Positions 44,924 to 55,198 of a DNA stretch of 60,341 bases are shown in pieces; positions within the stretch are counted from its first letter, which is position 1; the number at the start of each line of letters is the position of its first letter. The stretch lies in NCBI GenBank assembly GCA_016763695.1, contig JAESTH010000266.1, positions 1-60,341 of the forward strand, written 5' to 3'. The translations under genes were made by a program, and so were the position numbers. This stretch comes from Alcanivoracaceae bacterium (GTDB lineage: Bacteria; Pseudomonadota; Gammaproteobacteria; Xanthomonadales; Marinicellaceae). The notes beneath the pieces were generated by a model that had not been told where the DNA came from, ran no database searches, and saw only the letters and a program-made list of their open reading frames with translations.

Positions 44924-45649
44924 ATGGCAAACAATATATTTAATCAAGGTTCCGGCATTGATGAATTATATTTAGGAGAGAGGGTCCATAATACCAGTTT
45001 TTTTAAATTAGATGTTGAGGCGTTAAATCGATTTCTTGCATTTTGTCATCGTCGAAAATTCCCAAAGAAAACTTCCATAATTCGCCCTGGAGATTTAGCC
45101 AATACACTATATTATATCGTTAAAGGTTCTGTTACTATTTCATATGAAAATGATAGTGGTAAAGAGTTGATTTTGGCTTATTTGAATGCAGGAGACTTTA
45201 TCGGTGAAATGGGTTTGTTTATGAGCACCGAGCGCAGAGAAGTGCTGGTAAAAACCAAAGAAGATTCCGAGTTGGCAGAAATTGGTTATCAACGCCTGGG
45301 TAATCTGTTTGTGTCTGAGCTCAAATCTGATGCAGCACAAATTCTTTATTACATTGGCACACAGTTAACCCATAGATTATTACAAACCAGTAGAAAGGTA
45401 CATAGGTTGGCATTTCTTGATGTTACAGGCAGAGTTGCAAGAACTTTACTTGATTTATGTAAGGAGCCCAACGCAATGACACATCCTGAAGGGACTCAGA
45501 TTAAAGTGTCCAGACAAGAAATTGCTAAAATTGTCGGTTGTTCCAGAGAAATGGCTGGTCGTGTTTTAAAAGATTTGCAAGAGCAGGATAACTTACTCGT
45601 TAAAGGCCATACAATTGTGGTGTTACATAATAAACTGCTAAATCATTGA
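44924..45649 (+). CDS. clp: CRP/FNR family transcription regulator, Clp-like
   Basis: ATG 44924 gives 241 residues; an ATG at 44891 is possible and neither has a strong ribosome site. The cyclic-nucleotide domain (about 20-130) has RPGDLANTLYYIVKGSV and GDFIGEMGLFMSTERREVLV; the HTH is VSRQEIAKIVGCSREMAGRV, with the CRP-like recognition residues R-E---R, so the DNA target is TGTGA-type. The residue equivalent to cAMP-binding Ser of CRP is Glu (codon 45239), as in Xanthomonas Clp (Glu99), which responds to cyclic-di-GMP. AFLDVTGRVARTLLDL and MTHPEGTQIKVSRQE also match Clp. Nucleotide specificity is inferred. Confidence 0.85.
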   Translation: MANNIFNQGSGIDELYLGERVHNTSFFKLDVEALNRFLAFCHRRKFPKKTSIIRPGDLANTLYYIVKGSVTISYENDSGKELILAYLNAGDFIGEMGLFMSTERREVLVKTKEDSELAEIGYQRLGNLFVSELKSDAAQILYYIGTQLTHRLLQTSRKVHRLAFLDVTGRVARTLLDLCKEPNAMTHPEGTQIKVSRQEIAKIVGCSREMAGRVLKDLQEQDNLLVKGHTIVVLHNKLLNH

Positions 45650-45663
45650 TGACTCACTCCTAG

Positions 45664-45819
45664 GAGACTGTCCGAGAATAGAAAATCTACTCTGAAAAAG
45701 CTGAGTTTGGAAATATTTACACCTAATTTTCGTTAAATAGCCGTGTTATTCGCCTCAAATCATGAGAAAACCTGTCTCAAATCAGTTTTTCTCGCTACGA
45801 TTCCTATTCTCGGACAACT
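45664..45819. repeat. Palindromic MITE-like element, copy B
   Basis: Bounded by TCCTAG at 45658-45663 and 45820-45825 (6-bp direct repeat). Ends read GAGACTGTCCGAGAATAG and CTATTCTCGGACAACT. Interior segments AATCTACT, AAAAAGCTGAG, TTTTCGTTAAATAGCC and TCGCTACGATTCC align with copies A and C. The most diverged copy. It lies 14 bases after the clp stop. Confidence 0.75.
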
Positions 45820-45864
45820 TCCTAGTAGCTAGTGGTCTTTGTAATCTACAAAGACACTATAGTT

Positions 45865-48243
45865 CTAAGCTTCTTTTTTTGGTGAATCATCCTTCTTGAG
45901 CTTATTGGCAATAGCTGACAGGGCTCTATCAAATAAAGCAACTTGCTGTAAAACTCGGATAGTTTTATTTCTTAATCCTGCAGATAAGGCCAGATCTGTT
46001 TTATCGGTAATCTTTAAACCTCTGGAGTTAACGAATAAATATTTTCCTGTTATTGGACTAATCCAGGAAAGCTTGGCTCTAACTGCTGTGTTGCCAGTTC
46101 TTGAGAACTCTAGCCATGTACCCGTTTTGAGTGTTGAAATAACTTTCGCATGTTTATCATCAATATTTTCATGTTCTTCCTCGTCTTTCGATGGTTCAAT
46201 AATTTCTTCAATATAATTGACGATTTCATGCTTCTGTTTGCGAATATCAGAAAGCTTGAGAATTTCCTCTGGTGCAATTAATTCAACAGGTGGGCTGTTT
46301 TTACTATTTTCATCAATATCAAGTTGATGGATTTTATTTAAACATTTCACCAAGCTATGCTGTTTATTGATTAACTCCTTGGAGTTAAAGGCAACAAGTT
46401 TTAAGCCCTTTTCATATAATAATGACAATTTGTTAATGGTGTTTTTGTTGATCTCCTTATCAGAATTTTGCTGAGAATATTCAATAACATTATCGACAAA
46501 CTTCACCTTCTCCAAGTATTCTTTAGAATCTTGCGAGTGTCTTAAGAACATCAGAATGAGTACATTTGACCATTCTCCAAGCAGTATATCCCGTATCAAA
46601 ATTGGCATTTGCTTATTTGTCATTTTAGCGACCAATAATTTTGCAGATTCTTCTTTAGCTTGATTGATCTTATCTTGCCCTAAAGATTTCTCTTTAGTGC
46701 GTCTTTGTACAACATCAGATCTTTTCTTTAATTTAACGGTAAAGACATTAAATTTTGCCAGTAATGATTCAAATATTTTTAAATCGTACTCTTCAATTTC
46801 TAAAATAAGCTGCACAATATCTTCAATTTCGTTGATGAGCAGCTTTTTTTTGTCATTTTCTTCGGTCCAGCCTACCGAACTAAGAGAGAGGTTGTCTAAT
46901 AGTAATCTGGCAGGGTGGTTTTTGTCGGCAAATAAGTTTCTGTCCTGTAATGCTATTTTAAGATACGGAATTTGTAGTTTTGCCAATATTACCTGTATTG
47001 CATCTGGTAAATTTCTGTCTTCCACAATAAACTGAAAAAGCATGCCAACCAGATCAATGGTATCTTCATCTTTTTGTCTGACTCTTTGATCTTTTGTTCC
47101 AGAATCTATTTTATGCAGTTGTTTAATCAATTCATCCTTGATTTCTGTGGGTGACTTGCTGTTTTGTTCATTTATTTGAACGTTTCTAAACATATCACTT
47201 TGTAATATTGATAAGGCATTCATCATGGTTCCCATATCAACATTTGTGGCAACATTGTTGTTTGCTGATGTAGAGGAATTGGTAACATTGCTGCTTACAT
47301 CAAGATTAGCGTTAATATCATTTTTATTTGGGTTAAAAGTTGGATTATTTTGTTTAAATAGCTGTGATATTAACTGATAATTTGGATCAATATATTGTTG
47401 ATTATTAATATTGTTGGCTTCAGCTGGGTTTCCTTGTGTTGGTTGTTGGTTGTTGGGCTGATTTACTGTAGACTGAGTTGTATCTGGTGTATTCAAAGCT
47501 TGATTTCCAGAACTTGCCTGGTTGGGTCTGCCAATATTATATTGTATTTCTGGAATAATACCCTTTGCGGCTAAAAAATCATTGATATTGGTATAAATCG
47601 CATTCATTTGTCCCATAACATTGCGTTCAAAAAGCTTGTACATAATTAATTTTAGATTAACTTCCAAGTCAAGTTCTCTTATGCTTTTTGTGAATGAGTT
47701 AACTATTACATGTGGGCCAATAGGTATTTGGTTGGCCTCCAGTGTTGTGCCTGATGCAAGTAGTGAAAATCGTTGCTTTAATGCAAAAATATGTCGGTGA
47801 TAAGCCATTTCTGATTTACTTATTAAGTTGATTTTGGCAAGTGTTTCATCCAGTTCTTTTTCGTCAATTAAAGAGAGTGATAACTTTTTTGTTTCATTAC
47901 TGATATTGCTATCACTATTTGGATTGAAAAAATCAAAATCATTCTTTTTAAATAATTGAAATGTGGATTTAATAGAATTAAAAAAATCTGCAAACATTCT
48001 ATCTCGAGATTTACGAATCAGACGCATAGATTCAAAATAAAGGGTTTGGTTCTTATTGGACTCAGCTTTTTCTGCTAAATCAAAAAGAGAATCGTCTAGT
48101 GATTCAAAATAGCTGATAAGTTTTGGCTTGAGATCTTTGGCAAATTTGGTAAATATCTGTGGCAGTAAGCTGCCAAGGGCTACATTTTCAGCATTTTGGA
48201 TTTTTTTGTTTAAATGTATAATTTTTTCTTTTTTATTTGTCAT
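45865..48243 (-). CDS. DUF1631 family protein
   Basis: A 792-residue cytoplasmic protein of the DUF1631 family, often mis-annotated as thymidine phosphorylase. The N-terminal helical part includes FESMRLIRKSRDRMFADF and YHRHIFALKQRFSLL, with an Asn/Gln-rich low-complexity linker (about 255-330). The C-terminal region, GTWLEFSRTGNTAVRAKLSW followed by GKYLFVNSRGLKI, looks PilZ-like with a beta-barrel pattern, suggesting binding of cyclic-di-GMP or a protein partner, though RxxxR is not clear. The function is not established. It lies opposite clp on the other side of repeat copy B. Confidence 0.78.
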   Translation of the reverse strand: MTNKKEKIIHLNKKIQNAENVALGSLLPQIFTKFAKDLKPKLISYFESLDDSLFDLAEKAESNKNQTLYFESMRLIRKSRDRMFADFFNSIKSTFQLFKKNDFDFFNPNSDSNISNETKKLSLSLIDEKELDETLAKINLISKSEMAYHRHIFALKQRFSLLASGTTLEANQIPIGPHVIVNSFTKSIRELDLEVNLKLIMYKLFERNVMGQMNAIYTNINDFLAAKGIIPEIQYNIGRPNQASSGNQALNTPDTTQSTVNQPNNQQPTQGNPAEANNINNQQYIDPNYQLISQLFKQNNPTFNPNKNDINANLDVSSNVTNSSTSANNNVATNVDMGTMMNALSILQSDMFRNVQINEQNSKSPTEIKDELIKQLHKIDSGTKDQRVRQKDEDTIDLVGMLFQFIVEDRNLPDAIQVILAKLQIPYLKIALQDRNLFADKNHPARLLLDNLSLSSVGWTEENDKKKLLINEIEDIVQLILEIEEYDLKIFESLLAKFNVFTVKLKKRSDVVQRRTKEKSLGQDKINQAKEESAKLLVAKMTNKQMPILIRDILLGEWSNVLILMFLRHSQDSKEYLEKVKFVDNVIEYSQQNSDKEINKNTINKLSLLYEKGLKLVAFNSKELINKQHSLVKCLNKIHQLDIDENSKNSPPVELIAPEEILKLSDIRKQKHEIVNYIEEIIEPSKDEEEHENIDDKHAKVISTLKTGTWLEFSRTGNTAVRAKLSWISPITGKYLFVNSRGLKITDKTDLALSAGLRNKTIRVLQQVALFDRALSAIANKLKKDDSPKKEA

Positions 48244-48450
48244 AACAAGCCACCTTTTGATCAGTATAACAAATTATCTTGATGATTATGTGATGCGGGT
48301 CACATTAAACCAAGACTGGTGAGAAAATCACAAACCAATAGCCACAGAGTTTACTCTTTCATTTGAAGACTTTATATACGGTTTGCTAGTGGAATATCTA
48401 TTTTTTAAATGTTTATTTATGATAGCGGCCCCCCGTTGCAGACTTAAATA

Positions 48451-48609
48451 GTGCCTGACCGAGAAAGAAGTAATCTACTACGGAAAAGCTGGATTTGACC
48501 AAAATATTCCATTATTTTCGTTAAATAGCCAGCTATTCTCCTCAAATAATGAAATATTTTGCTTCAAACCAGACTTTCCCTCGCTACGATTCCTTTCTCG
48601 GTCAGACAC
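48451..48609. repeat. Palindromic MITE-like element, copy C
   Basis: Flanked by TAAATA at 48445-48450 and 48610-48615. Ends: GTGCCTGACCGAGAAAG and CTTTCTCGGTCAGACAC. The whole 159 bases are an imperfect palindrome: AATCTACTACGGAAAAGC opposes TTTCCCTCGCTACGATT, AAAATATTCCATTATT opposes AATAATGAAATATTTT, and the centre is AATAGCCAGCTATT (48523-48536). It carries no gene. The rest of 48244-48738 is AT-rich intergenic sequence. Confidence 0.85.
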
Positions 48610-48738
48610 TAAATATAAAAAGAGTGAATAATATTCTTATCATGTTATCAAATAAAATTGAATAGCACTCATTTAACAAGTAATATAAAACCAAATTGAT
48701 ACGTAATTAAAAAATAGGAAGTCATTGTACACATACTT

Positions 48739-50055
48739 ATGTCGATAATAAAAGCCAGTGAATTTAAGAAAAGAAGAAAACAAATTGCAAAGATAATCGG
48801 TGCTGATTCAATTGCTATCATCAAGGCCAAGGATGTCTGCATCAGGAATGGTGATGCAGATTATAAATATCGACCAGATAGTCATTATTACTATCTTACA
48901 GGCTGTCATGAAGCTGATTCATTAATGGTGATTTGTCCTGATAATGAAGCGGGTGAAGATATATTGTTTTGCAGAGAAATCGACCTAAATAATGTTATCT
49001 GGAATGGCCCAATGCTTGGATCGGATGCAGCCAAAGAGGACTTGGAATTTGATTGTTCTTATGACATAAAATCGTTAGATAATATTATCCCACAACTCAT
49101 GAATGGCAGGGATAAAGTTTACTTTATGTTGGGTGAAGATACTGATTTTGATAAAAAAATTGTGCAATGGACGAATAAAGTCAAGAAAAATAAATGGGCA
49201 AAAAGCCAAGCTCCTCATGAACTGATTGCATTAAAATCTTTTCTTGATGATATGCGTGTGTATAAAAGTAAAGATGAAATCCGCTGTATGCAAAAAGCTG
49301 CAGATATTGCTGCTGCTGCGCATATACAAATGATGAAGGTCTGCAAGCCTGGATTGTTTGAATATAATTTAAATGCGGAGTTTTTAAAAAGCATCACAAA
49401 TGAAAATTCTCAGGCTAGTTATCTGCCGATTATTGGCGGTGGCAGTAATGCCTGCATTTTACACTATATCAATAATAATCATGAGCTAAAAAATGGAGAT
49501 CTGGTGTTGATTGATGCAGGTGCAGAATATGGTTATTATGCTTCAGACATAACCAGAACATTTCCTGTCAATGGTCAGTACTCAAAGGAACAGGCTGAAC
49601 TGTATAATATAGTATTGGCTGCCCATACGGCAGCAGTAAATAAGGTTGAACCAGGTAATCACTGGAATGAGCCGCATGAAGCAGCCGTAAGGGTTATTAC
49701 CCAGGGATTATTGGATTTGGGCTTGTTAAAAGGTGACTTTGAGACCTTAATAAAAGGCCAGAGTTATGCTCATTTTTATATGCATAAAACAGGACACTGG
49801 TTGGGTCTGGATGTGCATGATTGTGGAGAGTATAGTATTGATGGTTTGTGGGTTGAGTTGGAAGCAAATATGGTTTTGACTATAGAACCAGGTATCTATA
49901 TTGGTGATAATGCCAAAGTCCCCAGTAAATATAAGGGCATAGGTATTCGGATTGAGGATGATGTGCTGGTTACCAAGAATGGTCACAAGATACTGAGTAA
50001 TAAAGTACCAAGAACAATTAAAGAAATTGAAGCAATAATGAGGAAACCTGTATGA
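48739..50055 (+). CDS. pepP: Xaa-Pro aminopeptidase
   Basis: A 438-residue M24B metallopeptidase that removes N-terminal residues before proline. The N-terminal creatinase-like domain (1-170) contains YKYRPDSHYYYLTGCHEADS; the pita-bread domain carries the five metal ligands in LVLIDAGAEYGYYASDITRT (two Asp), HKTGHWLGLDVHD (His), LTIEPGIYIGDNA (Glu) and GIRIEDDVLVTKNG (Glu). Length matches PepP. No good ribosome site precedes ATG 48739; AGGAAG lies 18 bases upstream. The stop overlaps the next ATG by 4 bases. Confidence 0.93.
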   Translation: MSIIKASEFKKRRKQIAKIIGADSIAIIKAKDVCIRNGDADYKYRPDSHYYYLTGCHEADSLMVICPDNEAGEDILFCREIDLNNVIWNGPMLGSDAAKEDLEFDCSYDIKSLDNIIPQLMNGRDKVYFMLGEDTDFDKKIVQWTNKVKKNKWAKSQAPHELIALKSFLDDMRVYKSKDEIRCMQKAADIAAAAHIQMMKVCKPGLFEYNLNAEFLKSITNENSQASYLPIIGGGSNACILHYINNNHELKNGDLVLIDAGAEYGYYASDITRTFPVNGQYSKEQAELYNIVLAAHTAAVNKVEPGNHWNEPHEAAVRVITQGLLDLGLLKGDFETLIKGQSYAHFYMHKTGHWLGLDVHDCGEYSIDGLWVELEANMVLTIEPGIYIGDNAKVPSKYKGIGIRIEDDVLVTKNGHKILSNKVPRTIKEIEAIMRKPV

Positions 50056-51311
50056 AAAAAATAATACTATTTATTTTAGTAACATTGTCACCATTTACCT
50101 ATGCGTTAACGGCGCACTGCGGCCATATGCTAGATACCAGTAAAGGTAAAATGCTATCAGATGTTTATATAGCAGTTGAAGAGGGTGTTTTTACTGAAGT
50201 TGAAAAATATACCGGGCAAAAAGTAGATATGGATTGGTCAGATAAATACTGTCTACCAGGTCTGATTGATATGCACACGCATATTTCATCAGAAGTTAGC
50301 AAAAATAGCTATAGCGAAAAATTTCAGTTAAATGAAGCTGACTATGCTTTTAAATCGACGGTATTTGCCAAACGTACTCTACAAGCTGGTTTCACAACAG
50401 TGAGAAATTTAGGTGATGAATTTAATGTAACCATTGCCTTAAAAAAAGCCATCAATAAAGGTTTGGTACAGGGGCCGAGAATCTATACCGCAGGAAAGTC
50501 ACTGGCGACAACTGGTGGTCATGCCGATCCAACAAATGGTTATAGGCAGGGATTGTTGCCAAACCCAGGCCCTAAGAATGGAGTCATAAACGGTGTAGCT
50601 GAAGCTGCTCAAGCGGTAAGACAAAGATATCAGGATGGTGCAGACTTGATTAAAATCACTGCAACAGGCGGGGTTTTGTCACAGGCATCCAGTGGAGATA
50701 ACGCACAATTCACAATGGATGAACTTAAAAGTATCATCGCAACAGCCAGTGATTATGGTTTTAAAGTCACTGCGCATGCCCATGGTAAAGCGGGAATGAA
50801 AAGAGCGATAATTGCAGGTGTTGCTAGTATTGAACATGGCACTTATCTAGATGATGAAATTATAAAATTGATGAAGAAACATGGTACCTATCTGGTGCCA
50901 ACATTAATTGCTGGAGAGTGGGTGACCGAAAAATCTAAGATCGATGGCTTTTTTCCAACCGTTGTGGCTAAAAAGGCGGCGACTATTGGACCTAAAATTG
51001 CGGGTTCATTTGAAAAAGCTCATAAGGCAGGTGTTAATATTGCTTTTGGAACCGATTCTGGAGTCAGTGCCCATGGGGATAATGCACAAGAATTTGCTCT
51101 GATGGTTAAAGCTGGTATGTCACCATTGAAAGCCATTCAGTCCGCTACCATGAGTGCTGCCACATTGCTGGGGCAAAGCGATCATTTAGGTTCGATAGAA
51201 GTGGGTAAATTTGCTGATATGGTGGTTTTGGCAGAAAATCCACTAGAAAATATAACCGCCATAGAGCAAATTACCATAGTGATCAAAGCGGGTAAAATAG
51301 AGTTTAACTGA
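50052..51311 (+). CDS. Exported amidohydrolase (imidazolonepropionase/Xaa-Pro dipeptidase-like)
   Basis: A 419-residue protein with a signal peptide (residues 1-19, ending FTYA), so it acts in the periplasm. Metal-binding residues are all visible: HTH in LIDMHTHIS (about 75), Lys in DLIKITATGGVLSQ (likely carbamylated), His in VTAHAHGKAG, His in SIEHGTYL, and Asp in IAFGTDSGV. This is the subtype III-like family including Xaa-Pro dipeptidases and other peptide amidohydrolases. Following pepP with a 4-base overlap suggests proline-peptide or small-amide degradation. Confidence 0.85.
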   Translation: MKKIILFILVTLSPFTYALTAHCGHMLDTSKGKMLSDVYIAVEEGVFTEVEKYTGQKVDMDWSDKYCLPGLIDMHTHISSEVSKNSYSEKFQLNEADYAFKSTVFAKRTLQAGFTTVRNLGDEFNVTIALKKAINKGLVQGPRIYTAGKSLATTGGHADPTNGYRQGLLPNPGPKNGVINGVAEAAQAVRQRYQDGADLIKITATGGVLSQASSGDNAQFTMDELKSIIATASDYGFKVTAHAHGKAGMKRAIIAGVASIEHGTYLDDEIIKLMKKHGTYLVPTLIAGEWVTEKSKIDGFFPTVVAKKAATIGPKIAGSFEKAHKAGVNIAFGTDSGVSAHGDNAQEFALMVKAGMSPLKAIQSATMSAATLLGQSDHLGSIEVGKFADMVVLAENPLENITAIEQITIVIKAGKIEFN

Positions 51312-52036
51312 TGAAAACCTATGAATTTGTATATGTAGATGGCAAACAGAAATTACGAGGCTTTGTGGCTGAGCCTGAAAAGATTAAAAAAGATACAGCC
51401 GTTATATTAATCGTACACATGTGGTCTGGTCGATCTGATTTTGTTCTTGAAAAGGCAAAAGATATGGCTAAAGAGGGCTATATTGGTTTTGCGATTGATA
51501 TGTTTGGTGATGCCGTCATAGGTCAATCGGTTGAAGAAAATACACAACTAATACAGCCCTTTATGCAGGATAGAAAGCTCATGCAAAACAGGATTCAGGC
51601 TGCATTTAATGCCATTAAACAGATTGAAAATGCTGATATTAACAATGTGCTTGCCATGGGTTATTGTTTTGGAGGTTTATGTGTGCAAGATCTGGCAAGG
51701 GTCAATGACCTAGTCAAGGGTATCATCAGTATTCATGGTTTAATGATCAAGGCGGATAATATTTCGCAAGGTGAATTTTTTGCTAAAGTATTGTTGTTGC
51801 ATGGCGCTGATGACCCAATGGTCAGTGATGAAAACTGGTTAGACTTAAGAACAGAATTAAACAATGCCAAATGTGATTGGCAAAAACATGATTTTGGTGG
51901 AGTTATGCATGCCTTTACTAATCCCCTTGCCAATGATGAAAGCATGGGAACGGTTTACAACGAAAATGCCGATCAAAGGAGCGATAAATTAATTCTGGAT
52001 TTTATCGGTGAATGCTTAAATAAATATGAAAGATAA
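51311..52036 (+). CDS. Dienelactone hydrolase family protein
   Basis: A 241-residue alpha/beta hydrolase. The triad is visible: nucleophile Cys in AMGYCFGGLC (about residue 118), Asp in LLHGADDPMVSDENW, His in FGGVMHAFTNP. A Cys nucleophile is typical of dienelactone hydrolases. It probably hydrolyses a small ester or lactone; the substrate is unknown. Its start shares the A of the preceding TGA-ATG junction and its end overlaps sdhE by 11 bases. Confidence 0.85.
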   Translation: MKTYEFVYVDGKQKLRGFVAEPEKIKKDTAVILIVHMWSGRSDFVLEKAKDMAKEGYIGFAIDMFGDAVIGQSVEENTQLIQPFMQDRKLMQNRIQAAFNAIKQIENADINNVLAMGYCFGGLCVQDLARVNDLVKGIISIHGLMIKADNISQGEFFAKVLLLHGADDPMVSDENWLDLRTELNNAKCDWQKHDFGGVMHAFTNPLANDESMGTVYNENADQRSDKLILDFIGECLNKYER

Positions 52037-52271
52037 ACTAAAGAAAGGATACCTACAATGGCGTTGTAGGCGAGGGACAAAAGAACTGGATGTGGTGTTA
52101 ACACAATTTTTGGATAATAACTATGAGCAATTATCCGCTGCTGAGTTGATGATATTTGATGAATTGTTATCAACTCAAGATACCCAATTGTGGTATTGGA
52201 TAAGTGGTCAACAGCAGGTTGATTCTTCGTTATTTAGGGCTATTATAGATAAAATAGATGTTAAAAATTAA
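52026..52271 (+). CDS. sdhE: FAD assembly factor SdhE
   Basis: An 81-residue protein with the conserved RGxxE motif in WRCRRGTKELDVVLTQF and downstream LSTQDTQLWYWISGQ. SdhE promotes covalent attachment of FAD to the succinate dehydrogenase flavoprotein. It is followed, overlapping by 14 bases, by a YgfX-like gene, the usual arrangement in gammaproteobacteria. Confidence 0.92.
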   Translation: MKDKLKKGYLQWRCRRGTKELDVVLTQFLDNNYEQLSAAELMIFDELLSTQDTQLWYWISGQQQVDSSLFRAIIDKIDVKN

Positions 52272-52641
52272 AAGTAATGAATGGTTTGATTTAAATAAAC
52301 TCGGCGTCATATTTACTTTGTTATTAATGCTATTTGTGTTATTTTTCAATGTAAATATAGTTATCATTCTGGTGTTTGAATTGTTGTTATTTTTATATCT
52401 TTATACCTTATATCGCTCTATAGGTAATAATAAATCGGTCACAATAAGCATCAATGTTGAAAACAAATGGTTTGTTGAGGAACGTGGTGAAATGAAGGCA
52501 ATGATCCTCAAAGATTACTGGTTACAAACTGGTCGCATATTTATTTGGTTTAAAGGTTCCGATAAATCTATTTCTTTACTTGTATCACGCAGTATAATCG
52601 GAGTACAAACTTTTTCTCAACTTCGTGCAAAAATCACATGA
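52258..52641 (+). CDS. YgfX (CptA)-like inner-membrane protein
   Basis: A 127-residue protein with two membrane segments (residues 16-48 together) and a C-terminal soluble part ([20 protein letters not shown]). It fits the YgfX family by length, topology and position after sdhE; the sequence match is weak. E. coli YgfX has been proposed as toxin or as an assembly helper with SdhE. Confidence 0.7.
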   Translation: MLKIKSNEWFDLNKLGVIFTLLLMLFVLFFNVNIVIILVFELLLFLYLYTLYRSIGNNKSVTISINVENKWFVEERGEMKAMILKDYWLQTGRIFIWFKGSDKSISLLVSRSIIGVQTFSQLRAKIT

Positions 52642-53870
52642 GACCAACACAGAAATTTATGACTGAAAATATTAAAAGCCGCATTCCTGTAAAAATAGGT
52701 GATTGTATTATTGGTGGTGATGAAATCATCGTACAATCCATGACTAATACTGACACAGCTGATATACAGAAAACCGTAGAACAAATATATCAATTGTGGC
52801 AGGCTGGTTCGAAACTAGTCAGAATCACAGTCGATAAAGATGCAGCAGCAGCAGCAGTGCCAGAAATCATTGACAGGTTAGGAGCGGCAGGTTGTCAGGT
52901 GCCTGTTATAGGAGATTTCCATTACAATGGCCATACATTGCTGACAAAATATCCTGAATGTGCCCAAAAGCTGGCAAAATATAGAATCAACCCAGGAAAT
53001 GTTGGCTTTGGAAGAAAGAAAGATGAGCAATTTGCACAAATAATCGAAATAGCTAAAAAATATAACAAGCCAGTCAGGATTGGAGCAAATTGGGGTAGCC
53101 TTGATCAAAAATTATTGGCTAAAATGATGGATGAGAATAACTTATTGGCGGAGCCCCTTTCAGCAGACAAAGTAATGGAGGAAGCACTTATCCTTTCGGC
53201 TTTAAACAGTGCTGATAAAGCCATAGAATTGGGCTTAGGTGCGGATAAAATAATCATCTCCTGTAAAGTCAGTGGAGTACAGGCATTAATTAATATTTAT
53301 CAATCATTAGCCTGTCGGTGTACTTTTCCACTACACCTTGGTTTAACTGAGGCTGGTATGGGCTCAAAAGGAATTGTGGCGTCAACAGCAGCTCTGAGTA
53401 TTTTACTACAACAAGGTATAGGAGATACCATCAGGATTTCACTGACTCCAGAACCAGGACAGTCCCGCACAGAAGAAGTGATTGTAGCACAGGAATTATT
53501 ACAGACAATGGGGCTTAAATCATTTGCTCCGATGGTCACAGCCTGTCCAGGTTGTGGAAGAACAACCAGTTCATTTTTTCAGGAGTTGGCACAAAAAACC
53601 ACTCAATTTATTCGAATAAAAATGCCAGAATGGCGTTTAAAATACCCAGGTGTGGAAGACATGAGTGTGGCGGTAATGGGCTGTATCGTTAATGGCCCAG
53701 GTGAAAGTAAACATGCTGATATTGGTATTTCTTTGCCTGGGACTGGGGAAACGCCAGCTGCACCGATCTTTATTCAGGGCAAAAAGACCCAAACTTTACG
53801 AGGAGATAATATTGCCGATGAGTTCTTAACTATTATGAATGATTTTGTAAAATCACATTATGGTGAATAA
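52638..53870 (+). CDS. ispG: 4-hydroxy-3-methylbut-2-enyl-diphosphate synthase
   Basis: A 410-residue IspG/GcpE of the MEP isoprenoid pathway, converting MEcPP to HMBPP. The TIM-barrel part has [30 protein letters not shown] and NPGNVGF; the 4Fe-4S cluster ligands are in [13 protein letters not shown] and [17 protein letters not shown]. The first ATG overlaps the YgfX stop; a second ATG at codon 8 is possible. The 3' end overlaps the next gene by 11 bases. Confidence 0.95.
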   Translation: MRPTQKFMTENIKSRIPVKIGDCIIGGDEIIVQSMTNTDTADIQKTVEQIYQLWQAGSKLVRITVDKDAAAAAVPEIIDRLGAAGCQVPVIGDFHYNGHTLLTKYPECAQKLAKYRINPGNVGFGRKKDEQFAQIIEIAKKYNKPVRIGANWGSLDQKLLAKMMDENNLLAEPLSADKVMEEALILSALNSADKAIELGLGADKIIISCKVSGVQALINIYQSLACRCTFPLHLGLTEAGMGSKGIVASTAALSILLQQGIGDTIRISLTPEPGQSRTEEVIVAQELLQTMGLKSFAPMVTACPGCGRTTSSFFQELAQKTTQFIRIKMPEWRLKYPGVEDMSVAVMGCIVNGPGESKHADIGISLPGTGETPAAPIFIQGKKTQTLRGDNIADEFLTIMNDFVKSHYGE

Positions 53871-55143
53871 AGAAATCACCATCAATACCCAAAAGCTATT
53901 TATATTTAATTTTCCACATTTTATAAAATACTTGTTTGGCGGGCAGGTACTGCCCATGTTGCTGTTGTTTTCTCTTTCTTTTATATTTTTACCATTTTCT
54001 CCATTAGCATTTCTGTTTATCAATCTAATTATAATCATGATGGTATATAAATTTGCCTTTGATGTATTAGCGGATACAGCCAGAGGCCATATGTCTCCCG
54101 AAGTGAGGCAAAACTATTTAGTCACTAATGCCATTGCAGTAAAAGTAGCTATCATCGCTTTACTGATTGAAGGAACACTGATGTGGTTGAAAGCTAAAGG
54201 TTACAACGATTACAGGTTTGTTTTTATTGTTTTTAGCACCTTTATGATACCCGCAATTTATATGAGTCTGGCACTGACAAACTCATTATTAAAGGCATTG
54301 AACCCAATGACAATAATTAAAATAATTAAAACTACATTTTTGTCATATTTACTATTTGTACTGTTTTGGATGGCAACAATATCTTTACATGAAATAATAA
54401 TCAGTCCATTTGTCTTTTATCATTTACCAGTTTTTCTGGATGGCATTGTTTCTGCATTTGTTGAGTATGCTTTTCTCATTCTGAATTTTCATATTATGGG
54501 ATATATTATTTTCCAAAACAGAAGAGTATTTGATTTAGAGGGGCTGGGTTTTGAAAGAGTTGAAAATGATGAAATTACTATTCAAACAGTTGTGGTCAAC
54601 CCAATTTATGAGCGCATAAAACGATTATTAGCAGATGATGAAGCACAACTTGCTTTGTCCATGGCTGTGGAATTACAAAAAAATGGTGACACAAGTTTAG
54701 AGTTACAGGATTTATACAAAACAGCGATGCAACAAAAACTTTATAGTCCGACAAATCTGGATATTGCCAATAAAGTTCATAACCGCTTAAATAACCAACA
54801 AACTAGCAAAGCTTTCAACATTGTTATCGAACATTTAGATGCCGGAAAAGACTATGTTGAAGAGTCACCAGCTGATATCAAACAACTAATAGAACATGCT
54901 GTGCAAATCAATAAAACTGATTATATTGCGACATTAGTCAATGGCTTCCATAAAAAATACCCTTATCATGCCGATGTCGTCCCTAACTATTTTTTATTGG
55001 CAAAAGTACTTTATAATGATAGAGACACCCGAGGCAAGTCCAAAGAATTATTAGTGGGTCTTGTTTCAAGGCATCCTCAGGATAAATGTATACCAGAAAT
55101 AAAAGCCTGGTTAAAAGGTTTGGAGTTAATGTCAAAAAAATAA
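53860..55143 (+). CDS. Polytopic membrane protein with C-terminal helical repeats
   Basis: A 427-residue protein not assigned to a family with certainty. Five or six membrane helices fill residues 25-215 ([36 protein letters not shown]), followed by a soluble all-helical part (about 245-425) that resembles TPR/PPR-type repeats ([39 protein letters not shown]). The start overlaps ispG. Possibly an envelope scaffold; no function can be claimed. Confidence 0.65.
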   Translation: MVNKEITINTQKLFIFNFPHFIKYLFGGQVLPMLLLFSLSFIFLPFSPLAFLFINLIIIMMVYKFAFDVLADTARGHMSPEVRQNYLVTNAIAVKVAIIALLIEGTLMWLKAKGYNDYRFVFIVFSTFMIPAIYMSLALTNSLLKALNPMTIIKIIKTTFLSYLLFVLFWMATISLHEIIISPFVFYHLPVFLDGIVSAFVEYAFLILNFHIMGYIIFQNRRVFDLEGLGFERVENDEITIQTVVVNPIYERIKRLLADDEAQLALSMAVELQKNGDTSLELQDLYKTAMQQKLYSPTNLDIANKVHNRLNNQQTSKAFNIVIEHLDAGKDYVEESPADIKQLIEHAVQINKTDYIATLVNGFHKKYPYHADVVPNYFLLAKVLYNDRDTRGKSKELLVGLVSRHPQDKCIPEIKAWLKGLELMSKK

Positions 55144-55198
55144 AGATATTTTACATCAAGGTCTTTAATTTTAATGAGGGTAACCCTATCTAGGATGG

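Noticed and set aside
44924-45649. FNR-type oxygen sensor
   Set aside because: No N-terminal Cys cluster is present and the recognition helix has the CRP pattern, so it is not FNR and should not bind the nnrS box.
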